A stretch of 64,000 nucleotides of DNA from assembly GCA_963708115.1 (NCBI GenBank), contig CAVPRX010000002.1, positions 1 to 64,000 on the forward strand. The letters are read 5' to 3'. Under the pieces are notes generated by a model that saw only the letters and a list, made by a program, of their open reading frames with translations, ran no database searches and was not told the DNA's origin. Made by a program: the position numbers and the translations under genes. Of this stretch, positions 36,208 through 44,825 are shown in pieces. The stretch's first letter is position 1. Each line of letters opens with the position of its first letter. The DNA comes from VRUE01 sp963708115. GTDB taxonomy: Bacteria > Actinomycetota > Thermoleophilia > Solirubrobacterales > 70-9.

Positions 36208-37371
36208 CTAACGCGGCACGAGGCGGTACACCGGACCGTCGAGCGAGCTGACGTAGACACGACCGCGGTCGTCTTCGCCGAAGGAGCTGGGGGTGGAGAC
36301 GCGGAGGCCAAGCTTGTGCTCGTCGCTCGCTCCGTGCAGGTGGGGGACGAGGCTGCGCAGCTGTCCCTCGCAGAGGTCGGCATAGATGTAGCGCTTGTAG
36401 AGAGTGGGGAGGCGTTTGTCGGCGACCACGTAACCGCCGATGATCGAGCAGCTGCCGCCGCGGCTGTGCGGGTAGGCGAAGATCGGTTTGACGGTCCCGC
36501 CGGGGTCGTCCGTTCCGCTGCTTTCGTCTTCGTACCGATCGAAGCCCTCGAAGGCGTCCCAGCCGAAGTTGGCACCTTGCGCCGCGGCGACCGTCGTGTA
36601 GTCGACCTCCTCGAAGCGGTTCTGGCCGACGTCCCCGATCGCGAGCCGCGGCTGCCCCGGGTCCGTCACCCGGTCGAAGGAGAAGCGAAAAGGATTGCGC
36701 AGGCCGATGCTGTAGATCTCGGGCCGGGGGTTCCTTGGTCGTGGGTCGATCCGCAGCAGCTTGCCGAGGCGGCTGTGACGACTCTGGGCGTTGTTCGGCG
36801 GATCGCCACCCGAACCGCCGTCGCCGGTGCCGAAGTAGAGCCAGTTGCCGAGGAACTGGAGCTGGCCGCCGTTGTGATTGGCGTTGACCGGATGGGGTAT
36901 CCGGACTATTGCGCGACGGGAGCCCCGCGCGGCTCGCGTCGCGCTCTTGCGTTTGAACTCGTCGATCCTGATGTCTGCCCTTGCGGTCGGTGTAGTAGAC
37001 GTAGAAGCGACCGCTGCTCTTGTAGTCGGGCGGGAAGGCGATCGAGAGCAGGCCGCGCTCGCCGCTGGAAGAGATCAGGTCGTGGATGTCGAGGAAGGGG
37101 TGCGCCTGCTTGCGTCCGTTGCGCAGCACCTGCACCGTCCCGCCCTGCTCGACCACGAAGAGCAGCTTCGGGAAGCCGGGTGCGCTGGTGACGTAGACCG
37201 GGCTTCGAAGCTGCCGATCTGCTTCAAGCCGACGCCCTGAGCCGCCGAGCGCGTCGCTCCCATCGGGCGGCTGGGCCGATCCGCACGCCGGCAGGGCCAG
37301 CGCCAGAAGCAGCGCGGCAGGGCGCTACTTGCCGCTGTGCGACTTCCCTTCGATTTCAACGACTTCACCAT
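36208..37371 (-). pseudogene. PQQ-dependent sugar dehydrogenase-like lipoprotein, multiply frameshifted
   Basis: The three-frame reading restores a glucose/sorbosone dehydrogenase beta-propeller. Pieces in order are ALLLALALPACGSAQ (lipobox), PVYVTSAPGFPKLLFVVEQG, SSGERGLLSIAFPPDYKSSG, VRIPHPVNANHNGGQLQFLG, YFGTGDGGSGGDPPNNAQSR, LRNPFRFSFDR and LAIGDVGQNRFEEVDY. Breaks lie near 37300, 37225, 37202 (a missing base) and 36981 (an extra base). The last uninterrupted part is 36208-36669. The start is uncertain because the gene overlaps the end of the upstream lipoprotein gene. Conserved residues survive across the breaks, so sequencing error or recent inactivation are both possible. Confidence 0.7.
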
Positions 37372-38044
37372 TGTCCTTCACTTCCGTTTCCGGTGGGACC
37401 TCGCTGACTTCGGCGTGACGAAGGAGCCGCCTGCCTGCGGTCCCGGGCGCGGTCTCCGCCTGCGCTTCCCCGCCGAGCCCGGCGCCCACTTCGTAGAAGA
37501 CGTCGTATTTCCCGCTCTTGACCGCGTTCAGCTTCCATACCGCTTCGGTCGTCTTACCCGGCTTCAGCGGTCCGAAAGCAAAGGTCTTCGGGCTCGCGGT
37601 TTCGGCTCCGGCCGTTTCCGCCGAGCCGTTCGCCTTCGGGTAGCGCGCCGAGAGCACCCAGACCGGGCGGTCGGGTTGGGCGAGGCCGGGTGCCGGGTCG
37701 CGGTAGCCGAAGGGCAGCGTCGAGTTACGGCCCTCTTTGCCGCCAACCGAGATCGTCACGGTCAGGTTCGGCAGGGCCTTGTGGCCGGTGTTGCGCACGC
37801 CGAGTCGCAGCAGGGTCGTTTCGCCGAGTCGCTGCTTGGCGGGGAATTCCGCGCTGACGATCTTGACCGGGTACTTGCCGGCCGGCTCGTTCGAGTCCGA
37901 GGACGCTTCGTCGCCACCGCAGGCGGCGATCGAGACCGTCAGCAACCCGGCCGCGATACCTGCGGCGAGAGCCTGCCGGCGGGAACGCCGACCGTATCTT
38001 CGGTACCCCCCCAAAGCGGCCGGAACATACCACGGGGATTCCAC
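37325..38044 (-). CDS. lipoprotein with CARDB-like domain
   Basis: A 239-residue predicted lipoprotein: SRRQALAAGIAAGLLTVSIA followed by AC gives a lipobox (SIAAC) preceded by twin arginines, so Tat export is possible. The mature part resembles a CARDB/Ig-like adhesion module (LLRLGVRNTGHKALPNLTVT). It is upstream of the PQQ-dehydrogenase-like gene on the same strand. The GTG start at 38044 is uncertain. Function unknown. Confidence 0.6.
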   Translation of the reverse strand: MESPWYVPAALGGYRRYGRRSRRQALAAGIAAGLLTVSIAACGGDEASSDSNEPAGKYPVKIVSAEFPAKQRLGETTLLRLGVRNTGHKALPNLTVTISVGGKEGRNSTLPFGYRDPAPGLAQPDRPVWVLSARYPKANGSAETAGAETASPKTFAFGPLKPGKTTEAVWKLNAVKSGKYDVFYEVGAGLGGEAQAETAPGTAGRRLLRHAEVSEVPPETEVKDNGEVVEIEGKSHSGK

Positions 38045-38077
38045 CTCTCCGACCCGCCCCGAACCCCATTGCGCCGG

Positions 38078-38107
38078 GGTTAGCCGGATCTCAACACTCG
38101 GCTAACC
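38078..38107. promoter_or_regulatory. inverted repeat in the divergent promoter region
   Basis: GGTTAGCCG (38078-38086) and CGGCTAACC (38099-38107) are separated by 12 nt. The site lies between the divergent lipoprotein gene and the YrbE genes. It has the size and symmetry of a dimeric regulator operator. Confidence 0.45.
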
Positions 38108-38185
38108 GAGGTGGCTGGCCCATCCCATACACTGAAAGCTCGGAGCAGGGACCGCCCGATGCTGTCCCGCTTTGCCGGAGGAGAG

Positions 38186-38995
38186 ATGGAAGCAGCCGCA
38201 TCCATAGGCAGGAGGATCGCACCCGCCAAGTCGTTCTTCGAGCAGGTAGGGGACATGATGATCCTCACCGCACGGACGATGGTCTCTGCGGTCAAGCCGC
38301 CCTACCCCTACGGCGAGGAGTTCATCGGCCAGTTCCTCTTCGCCCTGCAGCTCTGCTGGTTCCCGCTGCTGGTCTCCACCGTCGCCTTCGGCTTCGGCGC
38401 GCCGGGGCTGCAGGCGGCCAACTTCCTCACCCTCTTCGGTTCGCTGGACCGGCTCGGCGGCTTCTTCGTCCTCGCCTCGATCCGCGAGTTCGCCCCCTTC
38501 GTCACCGCTGTCGTCGTCGCCGGCGTCGCCGGCACCGCGATCACCGCCGACCTCGGCGCCCGCAAGATCCGCGAGGAGCTCGACGCCCTGCAGGTGCTCG
38601 GCGTCGACCCGATCAAGAACCTCGTCGTGCCGCGCTTCCTGGCGCTGATCGTGATCACCGGCCTGCTCGACATCTACGCGCTGATCTTCGGCATCAGCGG
38701 CGGCATCCTCACCGAGATGCTCTACAACCAGCCGCTCGGCGGCTTCTTCGCAACGCTCTTCACCAACGCCTCGATCACCGACCTCTGGGGCTCGGTGATC
38801 AAGTGCACCCTGTTCGGCGCAATCATCTCGATCGTCTGCTGCTACAAGGGGATGACTGCGTCCGGAGGTGCCGCCGGGGTCGGTCGCGCCGTCAACCAGG
38901 CAGTGGTGATCTCCTTCATGGGCGTCTTCGCCTTCAACTACGTCTTCACCCAGACCCTGCTGGCGACGAACCCCGACCTGCAGACGATTCGATGA
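38186..38995 (+). CDS. MlaE/YrbE family ABC permease, first subunit
   Basis: A 269-residue permease of the MlaE/YrbE family, which moves lipids with MCE proteins. About five helices. The family motif is VAGTAITADLGARKIREELDALQVLGVDP (residue pattern with E-x-D-A-L). GGAGGAGAG precedes ATG 38186. An ATGA overlap links it to the second permease. With the following permease and ATPase it forms a YrbEA-YrbEB-Mkl type transporter core. Confidence 0.9.
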   Translation: MEAAASIGRRIAPAKSFFEQVGDMMILTARTMVSAVKPPYPYGEEFIGQFLFALQLCWFPLLVSTVAFGFGAPGLQAANFLTLFGSLDRLGGFFVLASIREFAPFVTAVVVAGVAGTAITADLGARKIREELDALQVLGVDPIKNLVVPRFLALIVITGLLDIYALIFGISGGILTEMLYNQPLGGFFATLFTNASITDLWGSVIKCTLFGAIISIVCCYKGMTASGGAAGVGRAVNQAVVISFMGVFAFNYVFTQTLLATNPDLQTIR

Positions 38996-39789
38996 ACGCC
39001 TGGCTCGACGTCCCGCGCGGCTGGCTCGACTCCTTCGGCGAGATCGCCCGCTTCGGCTCGCGCGTCGCCGGCCTCGTCTACAGCGGTCGCGTCCTGCGCT
39101 TCTTCGGTGAGAGCCTGCGCCAGGCCGGCATCCTGATCCTCGGCTCCGCGGTGATCATCTGGGGCCTGGTCTTCATCCTCGGCCTGCAGTGTGGGATCGA
39201 GGGGGCTTACCTGCTGCGCGCCAACGGCGCCCCCGCCTACGCCGGGGTCTTCTCGGCCTGGTGCGACCTGCGCGAGATCATGCCCTACGCCTTCGGCTAC
39301 ATGCTGGCGGCCAAGGTGGGCACCGGGATCGTCGCCGAGCTCGGCGCGATGCGGATCTCCGACGAGATCGACGCGCTCGAGGTGATGGGGGTGCCGCCGG
39401 TCACGTTTCTCGCCGCGACCCGCCTGCTCGCCGCCTGGATCGCCTTCCCGTTCATGTACCTGGTCGGGATCGGGATCATGTACCTGGCCAGCTACCTGGC
39501 CGTGGTCGAACAGATCGGCGACGTCTCCTCCGGCGGCTACCTGCTGATCTTCTGGATGTTCCAGAATCCACCCGACCTGATCTTCAGCCTGATCAAGGGA
39601 ATGTTCATGGCGACCGCGATCGTGATGGTCGGCTGCTACTACGGCTACACCGCCTCGGGCGGGCCGGTCGGAGTGGGCACCGCGACCGCCAAGTCGATGG
39701 TCCTCAACATCGTTCTAGTGCACATCATCGGGATGCTCGGCACGCTGGTCTTCTGGGGTGCCAACCCGCGAGCGCCAATAGGAGGCTAA
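38992..39789 (+). CDS. MlaE/YrbE family ABC permease, second subunit
   Basis: A 265-residue second MlaE/YrbE permease. The family motif is AELGAMRISDEIDALEVMGV, followed by hydrophobic helices and GYTASGGPVGVGTATAKSMV, shared with the first subunit (GMTASGGAAGVGRAVNQAVV). Paired unequal permeases are the rule in actinobacterial Mce loci. The start overlaps the first permease stop (ATGA). Confidence 0.9.
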   Translation: MNAWLDVPRGWLDSFGEIARFGSRVAGLVYSGRVLRFFGESLRQAGILILGSAVIIWGLVFILGLQCGIEGAYLLRANGAPAYAGVFSAWCDLREIMPYAFGYMLAAKVGTGIVAELGAMRISDEIDALEVMGVPPVTFLAATRLLAAWIAFPFMYLVGIGIMYLASYLAVVEQIGDVSSGGYLLIFWMFQNPPDLIFSLIKGMFMATAIVMVGCYYGYTASGGPVGVGTATAKSMVLNIVLVHIIGMLGTLVFWGANPRAPIGG

Positions 39790-39797
39790 GTACCCTT

Positions 39798-40757
39798 ATG
39801 TCCATGGATGAGCCGAGCCAGATTCGCGACGAAGAAGAGGGCCAGGCGCTAGCCGAAGAGGCTGCGGCTGAACCGTCGACCAGCGGTCCCTACATCAGTG
39901 AGGACGGCGCGACGATGGGCCGTGACTTCGTCATCCCCGGCGTCGACCCGACCGAGACCGACCCCTACCGCTTCCACACCGGGCGCAAGCGCGACCACGG
40001 CAGCACCGACGCGATCGAGATCATCAACCTGGTCAAGCAGTTCGGCCGGGCGCGGATCCTCAACGGGCTCAACCTCGGCCTGCCCGAAGATCAGGTCTCG
40101 ATGGTGCTGGGCCCGTCGGGCACCGGCAAGAGCGTGCTGATCAAGCACATCGTCGGCCTGCTCTACCCGGACTCCGGCGACGTGCTCGTGCACGGCGAAT
40201 CGATTCCCGCGATGACCGACGACGAACTCTTCGACGTGCGCAAAAAGTTCGGCCTGCTGTTCCAGGACGGGGCGCTCTTCGGCTCGATGAACATCTACGA
40301 CAACACCGCTTTCCCGCTGCGTCAGCACACCGACAAAAGCGAGGAGGAGATCGGCGAGATCGTCAACCGGCGGCTCAAGGAGGTCGGTCTGATCGAGGCG
40401 ATCTACAAGATGCCGAACGAGCTCTCCGGCGGTATGCGCAAGCGCGCCGGCTTCGCTCGTGCGTTGGTGCTGGAACCGGCGATCGTGATGTTCGACGAGC
40501 CCGATTCCGGTCTCGACCCGGTCCGCACGGCGCTGCTCTGCGAGCTGATCCGTGAGGTCCACGCCGAGAACGGCGGCTGCTACCTGGTGATCAGCCACGA
40601 CCTCAACACGGCGCGGCGCATCTCCGACTTCATCGCCGTCCTCTGGAACGGCAAAATCGTCGAGTCGGGCCCGAAAGAGGAACTGTTCGACTCGGAAAAC
40701 CAGTTCGTGCATCAGTTCTTGAATGCGGACGTGACCGGTCCGCTGTCGATGGATTGA
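39798..40757 (+). CDS. ABC transporter ATPase, MlaF/Mkl type
   Basis: A 319-residue ATPase. An acidic N-terminal extension of about 75 residues precedes the ABC domain: Walker A GPSGTGKS, signature LSGGMRKRAGFARAL, Walker B IVMFDEPDSGLDPV, H-loop VISHDLNTARRI. The LSGGMRKR form is typical of the Mla/Mce ATPases. AGGAGG sits at the end of the permease gene. It powers the YrbE permease pair. A long hairpin follows immediately after the stop. Confidence 0.92.
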   Translation: MSMDEPSQIRDEEEGQALAEEAAAEPSTSGPYISEDGATMGRDFVIPGVDPTETDPYRFHTGRKRDHGSTDAIEIINLVKQFGRARILNGLNLGLPEDQVSMVLGPSGTGKSVLIKHIVGLLYPDSGDVLVHGESIPAMTDDELFDVRKKFGLLFQDGALFGSMNIYDNTAFPLRQHTDKSEEEIGEIVNRRLKEVGLIEAIYKMPNELSGGMRKRAGFARALVLEPAIVMFDEPDSGLDPVRTALLCELIREVHAENGGCYLVISHDLNTARRISDFIAVLWNGKIVESGPKEELFDSENQFVHQFLNADVTGPLSMD

Positions 40758-40759
40758 GG

Positions 40760-40849
40760 CCTCGGCGGGCGGGTCCTGTCGCGACGGGAGGGGGTGTTAG
40801 CGGACTCACCCGTCCGAACACCCCCTCCCGTCGCGCCACCCGCCCGAGG
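40760..40849 (+). promoter_or_regulatory. long intergenic hairpin E covering the MMPL ribosome-binding site
   Basis: The outer stem pairs CCTC/GAGG and GGGCGGGT/ACCCGCCC (40760-40774 with 40838-40849). The inner stem is 19 bp perfect (40780-40798 with 40817-40835), capped by CGGAC-TCACCC-GTCCG. The outer stem includes GAGG of the GAGGAG Shine-Dalgarno (40846-40851) of the MMPL gene. Folding would therefore hide the ribosome site and could terminate or attenuate readthrough from the ATPase gene. Confidence 0.65.
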
Positions 40850-40857
40850 AGCGCTTG

Positions 40858-43800
40858 ATGGCATCGGTTGCGGCCTGGGCCGTCAAGCATGCACGGGCGG
40901 TGCTGCTCATCTGCATCTTCCTCGCGATTGGAGCTGGCGTGGTCGCCACCCAGCTGCCTACCGATGCGGCTACCGACACGCTGGTCGATTCGGGCACCGC
41001 CAGCTATCAGGCGACGCAGCAGGTCAAGCAGGACTTTGGCGAAGAACCCGTAGTCATCCTCGCCGAGGGGGATCTGCAGCGGCTTGTCCTGACCTCGAAC
41101 CTGGGCCGGCTGCTGCGGCTCGAGGGCTGTCTCTCCGGCAAGGTGCCGAAGGGGGCCGAGCCGATCCCGGGGCCGTGCGCCGAACTCGCCGAACAGGACC
41201 CGGTGCGCTCGGTCGTCGGTCCCGCCACCTTCCTCAACGAGGCGGTGATCCAGATCCAGCGGCAGCTGAACCGCCTCGTCGCCACGGTACCCCCGGCCCA
41301 GCTGCGCGAACTGCTGCTCGAAGTCGCCGCGAAGTACGGGATTACGAGCGCCCCGAGCCTTTCCAACCCCGACTTCCTGGCAGCGATCGTCTTCGACCTG
41401 CACAAGTCGCGGGGGACCCCGAAGGCCCGCCTCTCCTACCTCTTCCCGAACAAGCACTCGGCCCAGATCATCCTGCGCCTGCAGCCCGACCTGAGCGAAG
41501 CCGAACGCCACCAAGCCATAGAAACGATCAAGGCGATCGTCCACGACCCTGTTGCTCGTCCGGAGTGCAAGTTCAAAGGCAAGCCGGAGCGCTGCTTCGA
41601 GCTGCATGGCGGCAAGTACGTCATCTCCGGTGTGCCCGTCGTCATCGATGGGGTGACGCGAGCTCTCAAGGACGCGCTGCTGGTCCTGCTTGGCGTGGCC
41701 CTGGTTGTCATGGCGCTGGTCCTGATGCTCGTCTTCCGCTCGCGCTGGCGGTTGCTCCCTCTGGCGATCGCGGTCGCTGCTGCGGCGCTTACGTTCGGTC
41801 TCTTCGGACTCGTCGGCGGCTCGCTGACCATGGCTTCGATTGCTGTGCTCCCGATCCTCATCGGGCTGGCGGTGGACTACGCGATTCAGCTTCAAGCTCG
41901 CTATGACGAGGCCATCGCAATCGGCGCTAGCCCGGGCACCGACGCTGCGCGCCTGGCCGCATCCGGCGGTGGGCCGACCATAGCTATCGCGTGTCTAGCC
42001 ACCGGCGCCGGCTTCCTCGCCCTTCAGCTCTCACCGACGCCGATGGTTCGCAGCTTCGGCCTGCTTCTCATCGTCGGCATAGCTATTGCGTTTGGCTTGG
42101 CGTTCGTGGCTGGCTTTGCGGCCCTCAGCCTGCGTAGGGAGGCGGGAGCGACGGGTTCCCCTCCGCGCGCTGGGTTTTTCGCCGGGCGGCTTGCCTCTCT
42201 CGCTGAGCGGGCGGGGCGAAAAACAGGACGCCGCGCGTCTCCGGGGGACCCGACACTCCCGCCTCTTTTGCAGCGCGTTCTTGGGATGGCGCAGGAATAC
42301 CCCCTACGAGTTCTTGGGGTGGGCCTTGCGCTTGCGGTGATCGGTTGGGGCGTCGGAACCCAGATCGAAACCCAGACCGACATCCGCGCGCTTGCGCCGC
42401 AGAACGTGGAAGCAGTGCGCGAACTGAATGAGCTTCAAGACGCTACGGGGGTCTCCGGCGAGTTGGATGTCAGCGTCAAGGCGCCAGATCTGACCGACCC
42501 AGAGACGATTCGCTGGATGGCTGCCTTTAAGAGACGAGTGCTTGCCGAGGGCGGGTTCTCCGGTGCAAACCCGAGCTGTCAAGAGGCAGAAGTCTGCCCT
42601 GGCCCTGCGCTGTCGGACTTCGTTACCGGAGGTGGACTCACTGCGAGCGCAGAGGGACCGCTGACCAGGCGCAGCATTCGCGCGGCGTTGGGCCAGATTC
42701 CCGCCTATGACCTGCAACAGGTGGCGACCGTCGATCCCAAGACCGGGCTGCCCGCCGGGACCGCACTGCTCGGCTTCGGTATCCGGGCGCAGTCACTGGA
42801 CGACCAGCAGGCCCTGATCGACCGTATCCGGGACGAGATCGGAACGCCCGGCGAGAAGGGTGGCCCGCCGGCGGGAGTAGAGGTTGAGCTTGCGGGACTG
42901 CCGGTGATTGCAGCATCTGCCGCCTCTGATCTGTCGAGCAGCCGTTACTTGCTGACGCTGGTTGGGCTGCTTGCTGTCGCGCTGGTCCTTCTGGCCGTCT
43001 ACCGGTCTTGGTCGCGAGCCCTCGTCCCGCTGATTCCGATCGTGCTGGCGACCGGTTGGTCTGCGCTGGTGCTCTGGCTGACGCGTGTTCCGCTCAATCC
43101 GATGTCGGCGGCGCTGGGGGCGTTGACTATCGCTATCGCCACCGAGTTCAGCGTGATCCTTGCTGCACGCTTTCGTCAGGAGCGCCGGGCGGGCCGGGAG
43201 CTTGAAGCTGCTCTCCGACAGGCCTACTCGCGTACGGGAGCTGCGGTACTGGCGTCGGGCGTTACCGCGATCGCCGGCTTCGCCGTGCTGATCGCCAGCG
43301 ACGTCGGGATGTTGCGCGAGTTCGGCTTCGTCACCGTGATCGACCTTGCGGTTGCGCTGCTGGGCGTGATCGTGGCGCTGCCCGCGGCGCTTGTCTGGAC
43401 GGAGGGCTGGGGCAGGGGGGAGGCGGAAGGATCGAGGGACCGCTACTCGATCCTGGCCGGCATCTTGTTCGCCGCGATCGTCGTGGTGGCGCTCGTCCAT
43501 GGGGTTCCAGGCGGCGGCGGGACGCTCGGGCTCGACGAGCAGCCGGCCCGCTGGGCTCTGCCCGAGTTCGCCGTCCCGGCTGCCGCCGGCACGCTCGAAG
43601 GCGACGCCAACATTGCCCAGGACGATTGCTCTGCCGGTGAGGTGCCCTGCCCCGCGGGCTCTCGCCGCTCCCCCGCCTGTCGGGTTCGCACCCCCGGGGC
43701 GATCCGCGTCTGCGACCTCTTCGCCCGGCCCTCGGTGATCTCTTTCTGGTTCAGCAAAGGGGGCGACGATTGCGTCGTCCAGCAGGACGTCGTCAGCCAG

Positions 43801-44088
43801 GTCTACGAGCGCTACCGTGGACGCGTGAGCTTCCTCTCGCTGGACATCCGCGATGACCGCGAAACCGTCCGCGGGCTGATCCGCGGCAGGGGCTGGAAGA
43901 TGCCGGTCGGCTACGACCGCGACGGGGCCGTTGGCGGCCTCTATCGCGTCGGCGGCTGCCCGACGTTTGCCTATGTCTATCCGGGGGGGACGCTGGAGGG
44001 CGCCAGTATCGGCAAGCTCGACGTCAGCGGGCTGAGCGAACGGGTCGAGCGGCTGTTGAGTGCCAGCCGTGCCGCGGGGGCGAGCTGA
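40858..44088 (+). CDS. MMPL/RND transporter with C-terminal thioredoxin-like domain
   Basis: A 1076-residue RND-superfamily protein. Half 1 has a first helix (RAVLLICIFLAIGAGVVATQ), an extracellular domain and a helix bundle with ILIGLAVDYAIQLQARYDEA. Half 2 repeats this with LTIAIATEFSVILAARFRQE. After the last helix (about 865-885), residues about 895-1070 form a thioredoxin-like module: SVISFWFSKGGDDCVVQQ, YERYRGRVSFLSLDIRDD and a cis-Pro loop GGCPTFAYVYPGG. Only one Cys remains at the CxxC position, so it is probably not a classical oxidoreductase. ATG 40858 follows GAGGAG. A palindrome lies inside the gene (42139-42265). Confidence 0.87.
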   Translation: MASVAAWAVKHARAVLLICIFLAIGAGVVATQLPTDAATDTLVDSGTASYQATQQVKQDFGEEPVVILAEGDLQRLVLTSNLGRLLRLEGCLSGKVPKGAEPIPGPCAELAEQDPVRSVVGPATFLNEAVIQIQRQLNRLVATVPPAQLRELLLEVAAKYGITSAPSLSNPDFLAAIVFDLHKSRGTPKARLSYLFPNKHSAQIILRLQPDLSEAERHQAIETIKAIVHDPVARPECKFKGKPERCFELHGGKYVISGVPVVIDGVTRALKDALLVLLGVALVVMALVLMLVFRSRWRLLPLAIAVAAAALTFGLFGLVGGSLTMASIAVLPILIGLAVDYAIQLQARYDEAIAIGASPGTDAARLAASGGGPTIAIACLATGAGFLALQLSPTPMVRSFGLLLIVGIAIAFGLAFVAGFAALSLRREAGATGSPPRAGFFAGRLASLAERAGRKTGRRASPGDPTLPPLLQRVLGMAQEYPLRVLGVGLALAVIGWGVGTQIETQTDIRALAPQNVEAVRELNELQDATGVSGELDVSVKAPDLTDPETIRWMAAFKRRVLAEGGFSGANPSCQEAEVCPGPALSDFVTGGGLTASAEGPLTRRSIRAALGQIPAYDLQQVATVDPKTGLPAGTALLGFGIRAQSLDDQQALIDRIRDEIGTPGEKGGPPAGVEVELAGLPVIAASAASDLSSSRYLLTLVGLLAVALVLLAVYRSWSRALVPLIPIVLATGWSALVLWLTRVPLNPMSAALGALTIAIATEFSVILAARFRQERRAGRELEAALRQAYSRTGAAVLASGVTAIAGFAVLIASDVGMLREFGFVTVIDLAVALLGVIVALPAALVWTEGWGRGEAEGSRDRYSILAGILFAAIVVVALVHGVPGGGGTLGLDEQPARWALPEFAVPAAAGTLEGDANIAQDDCSAGEVPCPAGSRRSPACRVRTPGAIRVCDLFARPSVISFWFSKGGDDCVVQQDVVSQVYERYRGRVSFLSLDIRDDRETVRGLIRGRGWKMPVGYDRDGAVGGLYRVGGCPTFAYVYPGGTLEGASIGKLDVSGLSERVERLLSASRAAGAS
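42139..42265. repeat. imperfect palindrome inside the MMPL reading frame
   Basis: GAGGCGGGAG (42139-42148) pairs with CTCCCGCCTC (42256-42265). CGGGT/ACCCG and a T/A-rich GGTTTTTCGCC-type arm against GGCGAAAAAC continue the stem towards the centre. The sequence stays open and encodes about 42 Arg/Gly/Pro-rich residues (about 428-469) in the cytoplasmic loop between the two RND halves. It looks like an in-frame palindromic insertion. Confidence 0.55.
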
Positions 44089-44089
44089 C

Positions 44090-44761
44090 GTGGGCCTCGG
44101 CGCGGCCGGCTCGGATTTGGGCAGGGAGCCCGCCCCGACATTCGGCTGGGTGGCCCCACACGTGGCCGCCGAGTTCCCCGGGCTGGGGATCTCCTGGATC
44201 GAGTTGGATGGCCGCCCCGGGCGCAGCCCGCAACCGGTCGAGCGCCGCCTCAGTGAGACCTCGGACCGTTTCTACGGCGCCCACGCGATCCACATGCGCG
44301 AACGGCCGATCCCCTGGGCCTACCGCGTCTTCTTCCGTCAGATCGGCCTTGACCCCGACCGCACTCGCACCCCGGTCGAGCAACTCGCCCTCGATCGCCT
44401 CCAGGACGGTGGCTTCAAAACCCACGGCTTGCCGGCCGATGCGCTGACGATCGCCACGGTCGAGACCGGGATCGCGCTGCGCGCCTTCGATGCCGAGCGG
44501 CTCGAAGGGGCGCTCTGCATTCGCGACTCGGCGCCCGGGGAGTCGCTCGAGGGCCGGCCGGGAGAGCTGTCGCACGGGACCCTGGTGATCGCCGACGAGC
44601 GTGGCCCGGCCGGGCTGCTCTTCGGAGTCAGCGGCGAGGGCCGTGATGTCAGCCGTGCGACCCGCCGCATAGCGATCGCCGCCATCCAGGTCGACGGCGT
44701 CCCCCAGATAGCCGTCGACGAGGCGCTCTGGATGGTTGCGACAACGCTGCAAGCCGCGTAG
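44090..44761 (+). CDS. B3/B4 tRNA-binding domain protein
   Basis: A 223-residue protein with a B3/B4 domain like that of phenylalanyl-tRNA synthetase beta. WAYRVFFRQIGLDPDRTRTP, VEQLALDRLQDGG and ATVETGIALRAFDAERLEGA are the recognisable blocks. Stand-alone B3/B4 proteins are thought to edit or bind aminoacyl-tRNA, or act as uncharacterised enzymes. GTG 44090 starts 1 nt after the MMPL stop, so it is probably cotranscribed. Confidence 0.78.
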   Translation: MGLGAAGSDLGREPAPTFGWVAPHVAAEFPGLGISWIELDGRPGRSPQPVERRLSETSDRFYGAHAIHMRERPIPWAYRVFFRQIGLDPDRTRTPVEQLALDRLQDGGFKTHGLPADALTIATVETGIALRAFDAERLEGALCIRDSAPGESLEGRPGELSHGTLVIADERGPAGLLFGVSGEGRDVSRATRRIAIAAIQVDGVPQIAVDEALWMVATTLQAA

Positions 44762-44825
44762 AGATCGGCGCTTAACCGGAAGATTGCGATTGGATCGGTT
44801 GTGTGATCTACACTCGTTTCGGGCT

